This document shows positions 46,098 to 56,909 of a stretch of 64,000 nucleotides of DNA, one piece after another (position 1 is the stretch's first letter; each line of letters opens with the position of its first letter). The notes beneath the pieces were generated by a model. It saw only the letters and a program-made list of their open reading frames with translations. It made no database searches and had not been told where the DNA came from. Origin of the DNA: Gnetum montanum (lineage: Eukaryota > Streptophyta > Gnetopsida > Gnetales > Gnetaceae); contig MNCI01037673.1 in the NCBI GenBank assembly GCA_015680685.1, positions 990,595-1,054,594 on the forward strand. Reading direction: 5' to 3'. The translations under genes and the position numbers were made by a program.

Positions 46098-47960
46098 GAA
46101 CCTAAACCACGTACAAGAAGGGTACCATATTACAAAACATATAATAAGACCATACCAACCCATAGACACAAATGAAGAGAGATGTTGTCATGGAAATTAA
46201 GCATGAATGTAACAAGGGAAAGTAGGTTTGCTCTAATTATCCTAGAAGAACTTGATGGTGATGCCTTTATCATAGAAAAGCTTCATCAAAATCATGAGGA
46301 CCCTTCTCAAACATCTATCATTCAACTTGAAAACTTATCAAAGTTCAATTACACTCTAACCTAGCAAAGATACCTTGAAAGAAGGCAACAAACTCTAAGC
46401 ATAGGCAGAACTCCAAGCCAAGAGTTTCTACTAAATCCCATAAGGAGGAATACTAGAGTCATTGAGGGAGAACAAGTTGGCATCGTTCTCCTACAACCTC
46501 ATCTTCATTCTCATGATCGTCTATGGGACTTTGACAGGAGAAGACAGAGGTATTGAGAACATGATAGGGAAGAACAAAGTACTCATGATCATTATGACCA
46601 TTGTTCAAGATACTCCAATGAGTAAGATGAAGACCATGAACCAAGAAGGTATAGATATATAAGAGAAGATCAAGAAAGACATGAGCACTAAAGAGGGTTC
46701 TACTACAATAGAGCTCATGAACCTAATCATGATGATGAACCCCTGATGACAACCCATAGTATGATCAACATTCAAATAGCTATCTATATGCCAAATAGGC
46801 ACATCATGAATAGTTTCATCAAGTGGCTAGACATGAATAACATGCCTAAATTTGAGGATGATTACAATGCTAATTCTCAACACCACCTTCAAGCGTTCCA
46901 TGATGCCTATGTCCTGCAAAACATAAAAAGTGATTAGCAAAAACTAAAGTTGTTCCCTAAGACACTTGTGAAAGAAGCTGAAATTTGGTATAGATCACTT
47001 GAACCAGAATTAATCAGAAGATGGGAGTACCATGCTAGAGCTTTTGAATGACAAATATCAAACTTATTCTAGGGTTTCCAATCTACGAAAATAGATCCAA
47101 GGATGAAAACAAGGGAACCATGAATCCCTTGATGTAGCAATGAGCTAATACTATTCACTATTTGACAAGTGTCCATGCCATGGATTTTTTCAACGAGAGC
47201 AACTAAAGCATATTTTCAATGGCCTTTGAAACAAGACTAGGGAGACCCTTGGGGTTTATGCCCAAGGCCAATTATCTCAAATGTCTACCCATCAGATACA
47301 AAGGTTAATTGATCAAGTGGTCAAGAAAGAGTGCAAATTAAGGAAAAGAAAATTAAGAGAAGAATATAACAAAGAACCTTGGACCAAGTGATTCAGAAAA
47401 AGACTCTACCCATTCAAAAATATGTCATTGACATAATAGCTAAGGTAGAGAGGATGTGGGATTCAGTTGATGAGAAGTTTGCAATAGCTTTCAAGATTAT
47501 GAAGGAACGAATTGACTAAGCCTTCGTTAAAGGTAAGGACAAGAAAAAGAAAAGAGATTTTAAATGAAAAGAAAAAGTAGCCTCAGTGGCTGAATGTTTA
47601 GAAGTAAGCTCCAAAGATGAGGAAGGATGTACCATATGTTAATACAAACATCCCAAAGAATGTTATCTTGTAATGGAACACTTATAAGATATAAAAGGTA
47701 GATGCATTTAACCCCAATTTCATCAAGAAATAGATGCTCAAATGATTACCTTACCCTCAGGGTAACTATAGGCAAGCCTTCCAACCAACACACTATCCCA
47801 ATGGAGCCTACCCATAGCCACAAGAGCAATGTCATCAATAATGGCAAAAATCCCAATTGTGGGCCATGCCACCACCACATTAATAGTATCCACATCGATA
47901 GCCTGATCCTTATGGATACTATGTCCAACATCCAATCTCTACAGGTAATGCAACTATTCA
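46098..47960 (+). pseudogene. gag of element G, broken
   Basis: The readable N-terminal region is Arg/Asp/His-rich (46182-46740) and leads to DDEPLMTTHSMINIQIA, shared with B and E. The Retrotrans_gag core starts LDMNNMPKFEDDYNANSQHH at about 46830 and continues KLKLFPKTLVKEAEIWYRSL (46945), then shifted frames to 47300. A helical segment LPIQKYVIDIIAKVERMWDS lies near 47410, and a knuckle CTIC.YKHPKEC at 47628-47665 with one codon turned into a stop. The start is uncertain because element I cut the leader. Confidence 0.83.
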
Positions 47961-48379
47961 AGCTCCACAATATTATCCAGTTGAATACCATAGACTGACA
48001 CCACCAAGGATAGATCCAAACTCATACATGCATCCACAAGCAACTGGTTCCTCAAATCAACATCCCAATCCGTTACCATCAATGCCACCTCCTATAATGC
48101 AAGGAAAATTTCTATCTCAACCATAACAAAAAATTGTAACCAATGCAGTTAATATGTAGGAGGAAGTGATTACACATGAACCATAATCAAGGAAATGACC
48201 ATTCTTCCAAACGAGCTTAGAAAAGGCTCAAAGGATGGGAATTACATCAACTCCATCCCCATCCACATCCAATCCTCCTAGAAGTCATAAGCTTCCTTCA
48301 TCAACTAATGCAAATATCATGACTATCATGCTAATGCAAATCATCACTCACTAGATTAAAGAAAGAGCACTTTTCCAAA
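47961..48379 (+). pseudogene. gag-protease linker of element G
   Basis: Pro, Gln, Asn and Ser codons dominate in broken frames, like 36200-36600 in E and 19441-19889 in A. No domain is recognised. Confidence 0.55.
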
Positions 48380-48921
48380 AGTGAACAAATCCAAGAAATC
48401 CCTTGGTATACCTACAAGTAGTAGCACATAAACTATGTAACGCTCTACTTAATTCTAGGCCAAGAGTGAACCTAATCTTGTAAGACATGTATAAGGCCTA
48501 GAATCTACCATCCTTGAAGAAGAGTACTATGCAATTAGAGCTTACAAACCAGTCAATCATAGTTCCACTAGGACAAGTGGATGACATGATCATTACCATC
48601 AATGATTACTCTTACCCTACTAATTTTCTGCTTATCTACATATGTAGAAATAAGGGTGAGTTCCTAATCATAATGGGAAGGACTTGGCTTAGCACCATTA
48701 ATGCTAAGCTTGGAATTAGAGACTTTTCCTTTGAAATCTCCAAGGAAGACAAAGCTAACATAATTAAAAGATGTAGAATTCCATGTATTGCATACAACAA
48801 TAACAAGTGCAACTACATGCAAAGGATATGGATAATTCAACAAAAAAATACTAAAATATGCAAAAAGTGTATAGATAAAATGTGTGTGCAGAAATGTCTA
48901 TATGTGGTAGCCACTCAATAA
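48380..48921 (+). pseudogene. Aspartic protease of element G, inactive
   Basis: At about 48440 the active-site segment reads ALLNSRPRVNLIL, where A has DLGSGVNLI; the catalytic Asp is Asn and the Gly is Arg. The frame 48514-48921 continues LELTNQSIIVPLGQVDDMI, YSYPTNFLLIYI and FLIIMGRTWLSTINAKLGI, the C-terminal lobe. It would process Gag-Pol. Confidence 0.85.
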
Positions 48922-49049
48922 GAAGGCACATAATTGCTAGTTGTAGATGCAGAGACATAATCTAGTAAATACATGGAACCAAATGATCAATTCATAAGTG
49001 CTTATGTAGAAGAAATTGATAGACTAGAATACTTAATAAAGACGTAGTC

Positions 49050-50635
49050 CTATTCACATGAAGGTAGAAAAGAAGAAATAAATTGGGGATAGTTAGAAAT
49101 CCTAGACGCTATAGAGCCAGCATTATTAGAACTAAAGGTCCTACCAATAGCACTAGAATATGCTTTCTTAAAAAATAAGAAGCCAGTGATAATAAATGCT
49201 AACCTTAATGAAGAATAGAATAAGAAGTTCTTGGAAGTCGTCAACAAGTGGCCAACAGCATTTGCATGGTCTTATGATGAGATCACAGGTCTTGAACCAA
49301 GAATTTATCAACATCAAATATATACCAATCCAATATTCAAACCACAACAACAATGCCAAAGAAGGCTTAATCCCAAACTAAGGAAGTAGTCAAGAAGGAG
49401 CTAGAAAAGTTACCAAAGGTAAGATTCATCTATCCCATTACCAATAATGAATGCATCAGTCCTTTGGTGATAGATTTAAAGAAGGGGGGCAAGTGGCAAG
49501 TGTTCCTTGATTCTTGATTGTTGAATGCTACTACATTCAAGTATCACTTCCCTTTATCATTGATTGGCCAGGTCCTACATACTATCGCAGGACATGAGTA
49601 CTATAGTTTTCTAGATGGATACAACAAATACAATCAAATCCACATTACATCTAAGGACTAGAAGAAAATAATGTTTACCAGTCCATGAGGAACATTTTCC
49701 TACAAACATATGCCATTTGGTCTTTCCAATGTGCCTCCTACATTCTAAAGACTTATGCTCAATATCTTCCAAAAGTAAATAGGAAATGGTGTTGAAGTGT
49801 TCATGAATGGTTTTTCCACATACTAGCTAGATTTTTAAACAAGCATTAGACTATTTAGAGCACGTATTGAAGCAATGTGTAGAAACAAATCTCAAACTCA
49901 ATTGACAAAAAAGCCACATTATGGTCTAGGATGGGATAGTTTTAAGATAAAAAATCTCTCAAAAGGACATATAAGTAAATCTTGACAATATAGGAGTCAT
50001 TTAAAACATCACTTAGTGGCCATAGATAGTAAAAGATGTCAAATACTTTTTAGGCCATACAAGATACTATCAAAGATTCATAGAGAATTTCTCCAAGATT
50101 GAAAAACCATTAGTAGAATGGATGAAGAAGGATACATCCTTCAAATGGACAAAGGCTTGTGAAAAGGCATTCGAAACTCTAAAATAGAAACTAATCAAGA
50201 CACTAATCCTTCAAGATCTAGATTGGTCTAGGCCTTTTCATATTATGACAGATGCTTTCAACTATGTGCTTGGTGTAGTATTAATGTACTTAGAGGATTA
50301 GAAAAGACCCTACTATATACAATGTGCTAGCAAAAGCAAAACCAAGGCACAACAAAGAAGCATCACCAGGGCATAACTAAACTACACCACAACAGAAAAG
50401 GAGCTTATGGCCATGGTGTATGCACTTGAGAAATTTTGACACTATGTGCTCAGGTACTAGATTTATGTCCTACCAATCATAGTGCAATCTATTTTCTCAT
50501 GAACAAGCCAGTAGTTAATCCCAAGTTGATCAGATGGTTCATAAGTTTGCAAGAATTTGACATCATAATGATAGATAAAAAGGGCACTAAAAATGTTGTT
50601 TCTAATAATTTATCAAGGCTCAAGTAGAATTTCCA
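49050..50635 (+). pseudogene. Reverse transcriptase and RNase H of element G, inactive
   Basis: Order: LKVLPIALEYAFLKNKKPVI, then FAWSYDEITGLEP and RRLNPKLRK (49120-49380), the N-terminal lead of Athila pol; KWQVFLDS.LLNATTFK and HFPLSLIGQVLHTIAGHEYY with FLDGYNKYNQIHI, where the first catalytic Asp is intact (about 49615); YKHMPFGLSNVPPTF; then VFMNGFS at 49797-49817, where the usual YVDD/FMDD motif has become MNG, so the active site is lost. RNase H traces follow (MTDAFNYVLGVVL-type), then IRWFISLQEFDIIMIDKKGTK (50540-50590). More than 15 stops. Confidence 0.88.
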
Positions 50636-50689
50636 AAAGTATATAGAACCATTATCTAACCAATTCCTTGATGAAAGCCTATTTACTCA

Positions 50690-51930
50690 AATAGTAATGG
50701 CTGTAGAATCAACAGAGAAATCATGGATGGCTAACTACATGACTTACTTGACTACACGAGGACTTCCCGTTGAATGGAGCAAAAAGCAAAGAAAGAAATT
50801 CCTTCACAAAGTAAAGAGATACATGAAAATCAGTGGAAACCTATATAAGATTTGTGTAGATAGATTAGTCAGATGGTGTGTGCCGAAGTGTGACCAATAA
50901 TGAATCTTAGAGGGTGTCCAAGGCCCATGTGGTGGTCACTATGCAAGACATAGAATGGCTTTCAAACATGCCCACAACTTTGCATAGTCTTGCAAAAGGT
51001 TCCAAAGAGATGGAGGAATCACTACTAGAAATAAAAGACCATAGCATTGGGTACAACCTTTAAAGCCATTTGATATTTGGGAAATTGATTTTATGGGATC
51101 CATAACACCTATGTCAAATGAAAAAGCATACATTATTGTGACCATGGATTACTGTACTAAGTGGGTAGAGGCAACCACAGTGAAAGATTGCATAGCCAAG
51201 ACAACTACCAAATTCTTCCAACAGAATGTGGTGAACATATTTGGAATGCACATAATGCTTATATCATATAATGGAACTCATTTTACTAATGTTACCTTTA
51301 AAAAGCTCATGCAACAATTGGGGGTCAACCATAAATTGACTACACCATATCACCCCCAAGCCAATGATCAAAATGAGGTTACTAACTATGAAATTACCAT
51401 AATCTTAACTAGAATAGTAAGTTCAAGAAGGATCATAGCACTAAACTTAATGATGCTCTATGGGCCTATAGGACATCATGGAAATTGCCTATTGGATATC
51501 CACCATACAAGCTAGTTTATGGAAACCTACTAATGCTCCCTATCCAAGCATATCTTCAAACTTTAGCTACTTCTAATGAACCTGACCTAAGCCTAAGCCT
51601 AGCCCAAAAGGAATCATTTATGAATTTGAACCTCTTAGATGAAAATAGGCTAGTAGCACTAATGCACAACAAGGTCCATAAGCATTACTCCAAACATAGA
51701 CATGACGCATGAATAAGGAAAGTGATAATACAACCAAGAGATAATGTCCTTTACTATAATCTTAATCATGTGCCAAAGAAGGCTAAATTTCAAATGCTTT
51801 GGAAAGGACCGCACATTGTTCAATCAACTTATCCTTCAGGTGCCTTACACGTTCATCATCCATATAACCCACACAAGCTCGTTCTTGTCAACATCCAATA
51901 GGTCAACCCTATCATGAATATTCCAATATT
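50690..51930 (+). pseudogene. Integrase of element G, inactive
   Basis: 50697-50900 is the region before the zinc finger (MANYMTYLTTRGLP, CVDRLVRWCVP). The finger GGHYARHRMAF...SCKRFQ has its second Cys changed. The core has the first Asp at 51087-51089 (EIDFMG), the second Asp replaced by Tyr at 51267-51269 (ISYNGTHF), and the Glu at 51375-51377 (QNEV). A C-terminal FQMLWKGPHIVQ segment and LVNIQ end the frame at about 51900. One catalytic residue is therefore missing, and stops interrupt the rest. Confidence 0.88.
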
Positions 51931-52001
51931 CTCATGTGATCTACCCAATTTGTCTAGACATCTTCAACCTATCCTCTCTTTAGAATAGTTGATCCTAATA
52001 A

Positions 52002-52014
52002 TAGTCATGGGGGT
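52002..52014 (+). other. Second polypurine tract of element G
   Basis: TAGTCATGGGGGTG, about 100 bases after the integrase end; T-rich sequence with TTTTTAACTTTTCCATTC-type units follows at 52035-52250. Confidence 0.65.
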
Positions 52015-53625
52015 GTCTATTTAGACACATAGATACTTTACTGAATTTTATTTCTTTCTTTTTTTACTTTTCTATTTTCTTGATCTACTATTCCCATTCT
52101 TTTATATTTTTTAGCTTTTTGATAATTTTTTTATTCTTTAACTTTTTCCAATTCTTTGATGATTTCTCATTCTTTTAACATTTTCCATTATTTTTAACTT
52201 TTCCATTCTTACTATCTTTTACAATTTTTCATACCTTATTTTCATCTTACTTGTACATATGTTTGTGAATTGTTAATAAAATACACCAAGAATAAGGTAA
52301 AATGTAGTCTAATAAGGTGAAGATTTCTCTATGTTATCAAGTCATAAGGGACTAATTACTTATATAGTGAGACCACAACATCCATCCACTTATTCCAACA
52401 ATAAGAGGTTCTTATCATGATCATAATGATATTCTTTTCCTAATAAAACTAGGAATACACTTGTGATCATTATGCCTAGACAAAAGAGTGAAGAACCAAG
52501 TGGAAATGTGATCTATGAAATCTCTTGGATCATTGTTGTATGTTCTATCATGTTGCTAAGGNTTGTGAAATCTCTTGGATCATTGTTGTATGTTCTATCA
52601 TGTTGCTAAGGTTGTAATAATATCCTTGTAGATATAACGAAGAATGGGAGGAAGAGTACAATAAGTGCTACCTTACCATGTCACTTGAAAGACATGTTAC
52701 CCATGCCTAAAGGTAGTCCTCTAGTAAGGTTGACACAACTAAAAATAAAATATATCCATAGAATAAATTTTTTGGGGTTCCACTAGAAAGACATGTTACC
52801 CATGCTTGAAGGTAGACAGCTTCTCAAAAATTTCAACATATAAAAAGTGCAATGAATAAACTCCTCCCTTGGACTAAACACCAACTAATGATAGCCCTTG
52901 CAATGATGATAGTCTTATTGTTGTGAATCTAAGAGGTGAAACAATGCAATCTCACTGGATGTGGTTTAGAGTTGGTTTGAATCTTGGACAAAACAACTAA
53001 TGATTACTTTAACCACTAATAAAACACAAGAATTCATTATGCCTATGGTAAGATACCTCGCATCCTAATTCTTTGCAATCCTTTCTATAATCCATCTCAC
53101 CTCATTGTATATTTAATTATAACTTGTGGGCTTGTATGACATAGAGTAATTTTCCCAACCTAGTGATACTAATATGTGTGTTTTGCTAAATAGGTATGCA
53201 TTACGTTCAACTCTTTGAGTGCCTAAGGATACTTTTAGGCATGGTTATACAAGGGCATTAAGGGTTGAAGCCTACTTTGTGGAGGATCCACTTGTATAAC
53301 TATTGTATCTTATACCTAGCAAGCAATTCCACATCATCTTGTGCCTTCATGAAACAATAAATGTCAATACATATTTCCCTTAACAACCCAATCAGTCCAT
53401 TCAAACACCAAGAATTCATTACCCATCTCATCCATCCTATAAAAACTTAATAAGATTTCATAGCCTGAAATTCTTTCTATATGAACCTTAAATGTCTAAT
53501 TCTGAGTTCTGAGCATCCTAGCTATTCTAAGATCCTTTAAGAATGATTATTTTCTTTCTACCATTCAATTTGACTAACTTTTTCTATCAAAAAATACTCA
53601 TAAAAATTTTAATGTTTCATAATGG
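52015..53625 (+). other. Noncoding spacer of element G
   Basis: The blocks shared with A, C, E and K are present: GTGAGACCACAACATCC (52364), GAAAGACATGTTACCCATGC twice (52686 and 52785), and the stem-loop 53220-53300. The stretch 53000-53060 is nearly identical to the reverse complement of 61050-61130 in K. An exact 46-base repeat around the single N at 52562 looks like an assembly join. No gene. Confidence 0.65.
53220..53300 (+). ncRNA. Conserved stem-loop of the post-pol spacer, copy in G
   Basis: Two helices. First, TGCCTAA (53220-53226) and TTAGGCA (53235-53241) form a 7-bp hairpin, also present in K. Second, GTTATACAAG (53244-53253) pairs perfectly with CTTGTATAAC (53291-53300), enclosing GGCATTAA, the hairpin GGGT-TGAA-GCCT (53262-53273) and ACTTTGTGGAGGATCCA. 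Confidence 0.75.
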
Positions 53626-53711
53626 TGTCGTTGATACAATGTATGAGCCCCTCATATGTCATTGATTTGATGTTGTATCAATGATGTTGCATTGCAAAAA
53701 TACTATATATA
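53626..53711 (+). promoter_or_regulatory. Internal U3-like block with TATA, element G
   Basis: GTCGTTGATACAATG, GAGCCCCTCATATGTCATTG, TTGTATCAATGATGTTGC and then TATATATAT at 53704-53711. G's own LTRs are outside the window; the motif style (TTGATGCA, CCCCTCAAGGCATATG) resembles the U3 of element I. ORF3 begins about 550 bases downstream. Confidence 0.5.
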
Positions 53712-54260
53712 TCCGCAAGGACTTAGTTGATTTTTCAAATTGCCTCATTTGCATCCAATGAGTTTTTTCTTTTTTTTTTCTTTTGAACTCTGATACATCA
53801 ACTTTCCCAAGCCATAACTTGTGCCCTACAACTCTGATTTTTGTGATCTTTGATTCTATTTGATCCTGGAGTGCTCATCTTCATTGTGGGTGGTGATATC
53901 AAGAAAAATCTAAGCCAAACTTTCAAAAAAATTTGTAACTCCAGAAGAAATTTTAAGGGTAAGTAAGATAGTATATAAAGAATATTACATGAGATTAATC
54001 AATACAAGCCAAATAATTCAATATATTCTTCTAATAAACCATTTCAATTAATCCTAAGGTACTTAGAGCCAAAGAGATAATAAGTGAAAGGTATGAAAAC
54101 TAAAGACATAACATTCAAAGGGTTTCTTTTTGGAATTTTCTCTAACTTTGTGATCATAATCTAATAAACACATAATCTAACGAGGGGGAATGAGTAAGGT
54201 AAAAACTTATCCAAAGATTATATGAACACTTTAATGATCTTAAGCCCTTATTGATTATAG

Positions 54261-56041
54261 ATGGCATCAAAAAGGATACTGGAAGGAGGACCCCCACAAC
54301 AAGGAATCAAAGACCAAGGGGCTAAGAAAGAGGTCACACTAGAGAACAAACTCCACTAGCAGAGTAAGCAGAGTAGGAAGCTTAATCCTTTAGCATTCAT
54401 CAAAAAACACCTACTATTGAGCAATCTGCCTAGGCTGAGGTTGAGGCACTGCAATTACCAGAACAAGGATAGTGCCTCACACTGTCCCCTGAATGCCTCA
54501 AAGTCATTCAAGATCTATAATGTCCACAATGTTATTGTGGAACTTAACTTTGGTCCATTCATGGAGTTTTCCCTAGATGCTATCAAGACTCAACTCCAAT
54601 AATCTCACTTGTGGCCCACTTTGACAACAAGTGACGACTGGTACTTAAGAGAAACCCCCCAATTTTGGAAGAATAAACAAGCTCATGCTACAGTGAAGAT
54701 CAAGGAAATTTCTATGTCATACTCAGTGGAGGTGATAACTAAAGCCCTCAGTTTTCCAAACAAAGGGGCTAATGTTACATAGATATCAACAAGGTCTAAC
54801 ACTAATATAAAGAAATTATGGCTACATAGAGCCTATGGAAAAGAAGATAAGAAATATAGTGAGCTAATTGTAGAAGAGAAAATTTATTTTAAGATTGGTA
54901 CCTACCACCTATTTTCAACTAAGAGACTTAATAGAATATCTACTTATGTGGCCAGAGGAAGTACAATTTTGATGGAGAAATTCAATGCAACCATCGTCCA
55001 ACTATACTTCCTCGAAATACAAAGGTGATTTAAATAGAAGAAGGTATGGAAGCCTACAATGCCATTCCCCTAAATAATTAGGAAGCTATGTAAGTATGCA
55101 AGTATTTTGGGTTATACAAATAATGTTTTGAGAAAGGATCAAAGTGCATCATATGCTAAAATGTCAAAACCCATCTGACCAACAAAAGATTAGTTGGAGA
55201 AATAGGCAGGAACTAAGGAAGTAAGGGACTCAACTCTTGTTGACACCATTCAAGCTACTAGATAGCAACAACAAGTAGGACCCAATAGCCAATAGCCAAC
55301 TAATCAACAACAACAATAGAAATTTCCACTACCACCACTACAAGATTATAGGTCATCAATGAATCATTTGTAGCAATTCATAGAGACTATCAACTGGGAA
55401 ACACATAAGGGAACCAACCCATACAAGGTGATAGATGATGCAATCAAACCTACTATCTCTACTAATCCTTCCAGTGGTAAAATCTCATTACAATCAAGAG
55501 GGAGGGATTAGTCACAATAGATTTTCAAGAATGCTACATCATTCCAAGTGATGCTAGAAATAGGAGAAGGAGCCATAGTAGTGGTAATGTAGCATCAAGA
55601 TGCAATGGCAATCATAGAAGTAATCACCAATCACATAAAAGAATCTTTTAATGTTTCTAATGTACCACTGGCTAATTTTTCAAGAGTAAAAGATGCTCAA
55701 ATGCTTGCTAGTTCCTTGATGATTCCAGTTGATCATGAAGATGTGCTTGACAGATTGCTACAGAGTAAGCATGTTATGCAAAATCTATTTAATATCACAA
55801 GCGATATCACTAGAGTTTAGTCTGATTTAATAGCCATCAAAGAAAATTTGATCATGATAGAAACTAGGGCAAAGCATGCTAAGAATGAAGTCCACAGATT
55901 ACAAGAAGAGCTCATAGCCCATTGCATAGAAAAGAAAGATCCAACATAATATATTGCACCTAATCAACTTGAGCAATTCTAAACAAACCACATAAGTCAC
56001 CTCATTGAATATAACATGAGGATGGAACATGAGAAGGTGGT
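54261..56041 (+). pseudogene. ORF3 of element G, broken, cut by element K
   Basis: ATGGCATC follows TGATTATAG. The conserved core is readable: FGPFMEFSLDAIKTQLQ (54550), DDWYLRETPQFWKN, VEEKIYFKIGTYHLFSTK (54870), a MPFP..IRKLCKYASILGYTN segment (55060), Gln-rich linker, PPLQDYRSSMNHL (55335), YKVIDDAIKPT (55420), and NHIKESFNVSNVPLANFSR followed by HEDVLDRLLQ (55625-55760) at the start of the helical region. The frame stops at 56041, where the minus-strand LTR of K begins. About 20 stops. Confidence 0.78.
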
Positions 56042-56887
56042 TGATGAGCAATGGAATAATCCAACATTCAACCATATGACATACGAGTGTTCATGCATAG
56101 CCTAGTCAAGTTCTATAGACAAGGAAATGTAATTATACTAGTAATTGGTTTGAGTTCATGATCAATGTCTTCTCACATGAGCTAGTAAAATCATGGTATA
56201 TGGTTTAACTCACAGTGAGGTGTATGATAACTAATGTTTCTTTGGCCATTTTACTCCTAGTAAACATGAGGTAAATAAAAGTGGTTTCTACGTCTAAGTA
56301 AACAACAAGTGAATCTAGTCTAGCCTAGGAAATGGAAATCTATTCCTAACTCTCCGCACACGTCTTCAACTTATGTAATTGTTACTAGGATTACCAAGTA
56401 TCTCGCTATTGGGTGAACCAAGCAATAATACTACTGGGTTACTAAACAATTAAACTTTACACTTGGAATTAGTCGTATCCATTTGGCTTAACAACTATAA
56501 AATTAAAGTTCATGGGAAAGTAAACAGTAACTAAAAAAATAGTAATCAGTAGACTAAGGGAAAATAATAAACATTAGTCTAAGTAGACAATAAAGAAATC
56601 TAAGTGATACTACAATGATGCAAAGTAATCTTGATCTTTATTTTTGGTCACGAAACACGTCTGAGTATATTCCACTTGAATAAAGACTCCATACAATCAC
56701 TTCACACCACATTGCGGGCATACACTACTAAGTGCTAAGTACTAAAATCGAAAAAACAAACTGATAGAACTTCACTAAGGTAAAATGAAAACTACTATTT
56801 AGACTATGCCTCGATATCAAGGATTCAATATCGTAGCTTTGATATCTGATACTAAATATCGTAACTAGCAAAAAAGTTGATTTATCA
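56042..56887 (-). repeat. 3' LTR of element K, 846 bp
   Basis: On the minus strand TGATAAATCAAC to TTGCTCATCA. U3 (56818-56880) has GATATTGAATCCTTGATATCG and related GATATC motifs; no clear TATAAATA is seen, TCTAAATAG lies at the expected place. Confidence 0.88.
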
Positions 56888-56903
56888 TACCCCCATGATT
56901 GAC
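56888..56903 (-). other. 3' polypurine tract of element K
   Basis: Minus strand CAATCATGGGGGTA adjoining the LTR, preceded by CTTGAGGATGAGTTTTCAG, the group's common 3' end. Confidence 0.8.
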
Positions 56904-56909
56904 TGAAAA

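Larger units (their letters stand above)
46098..56041 (+). mobile_element. Element G: Athila-like element with gag, pol and ORF3, both LTRs outside
   Basis: The only copy in the window with gag, protease, RT, RNase H, integrase and ORF3 in order. Its 5' end is separated by the insertion of I, and its ORF3 is cut at 56041 by element K. RT wording (RRLNPKLRK, HEYYSFLDGYNKYNQIHI) is typical of the Athila lineage. Many stops and loss of catalytic residues show it is inactive. Confidence 0.88.
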
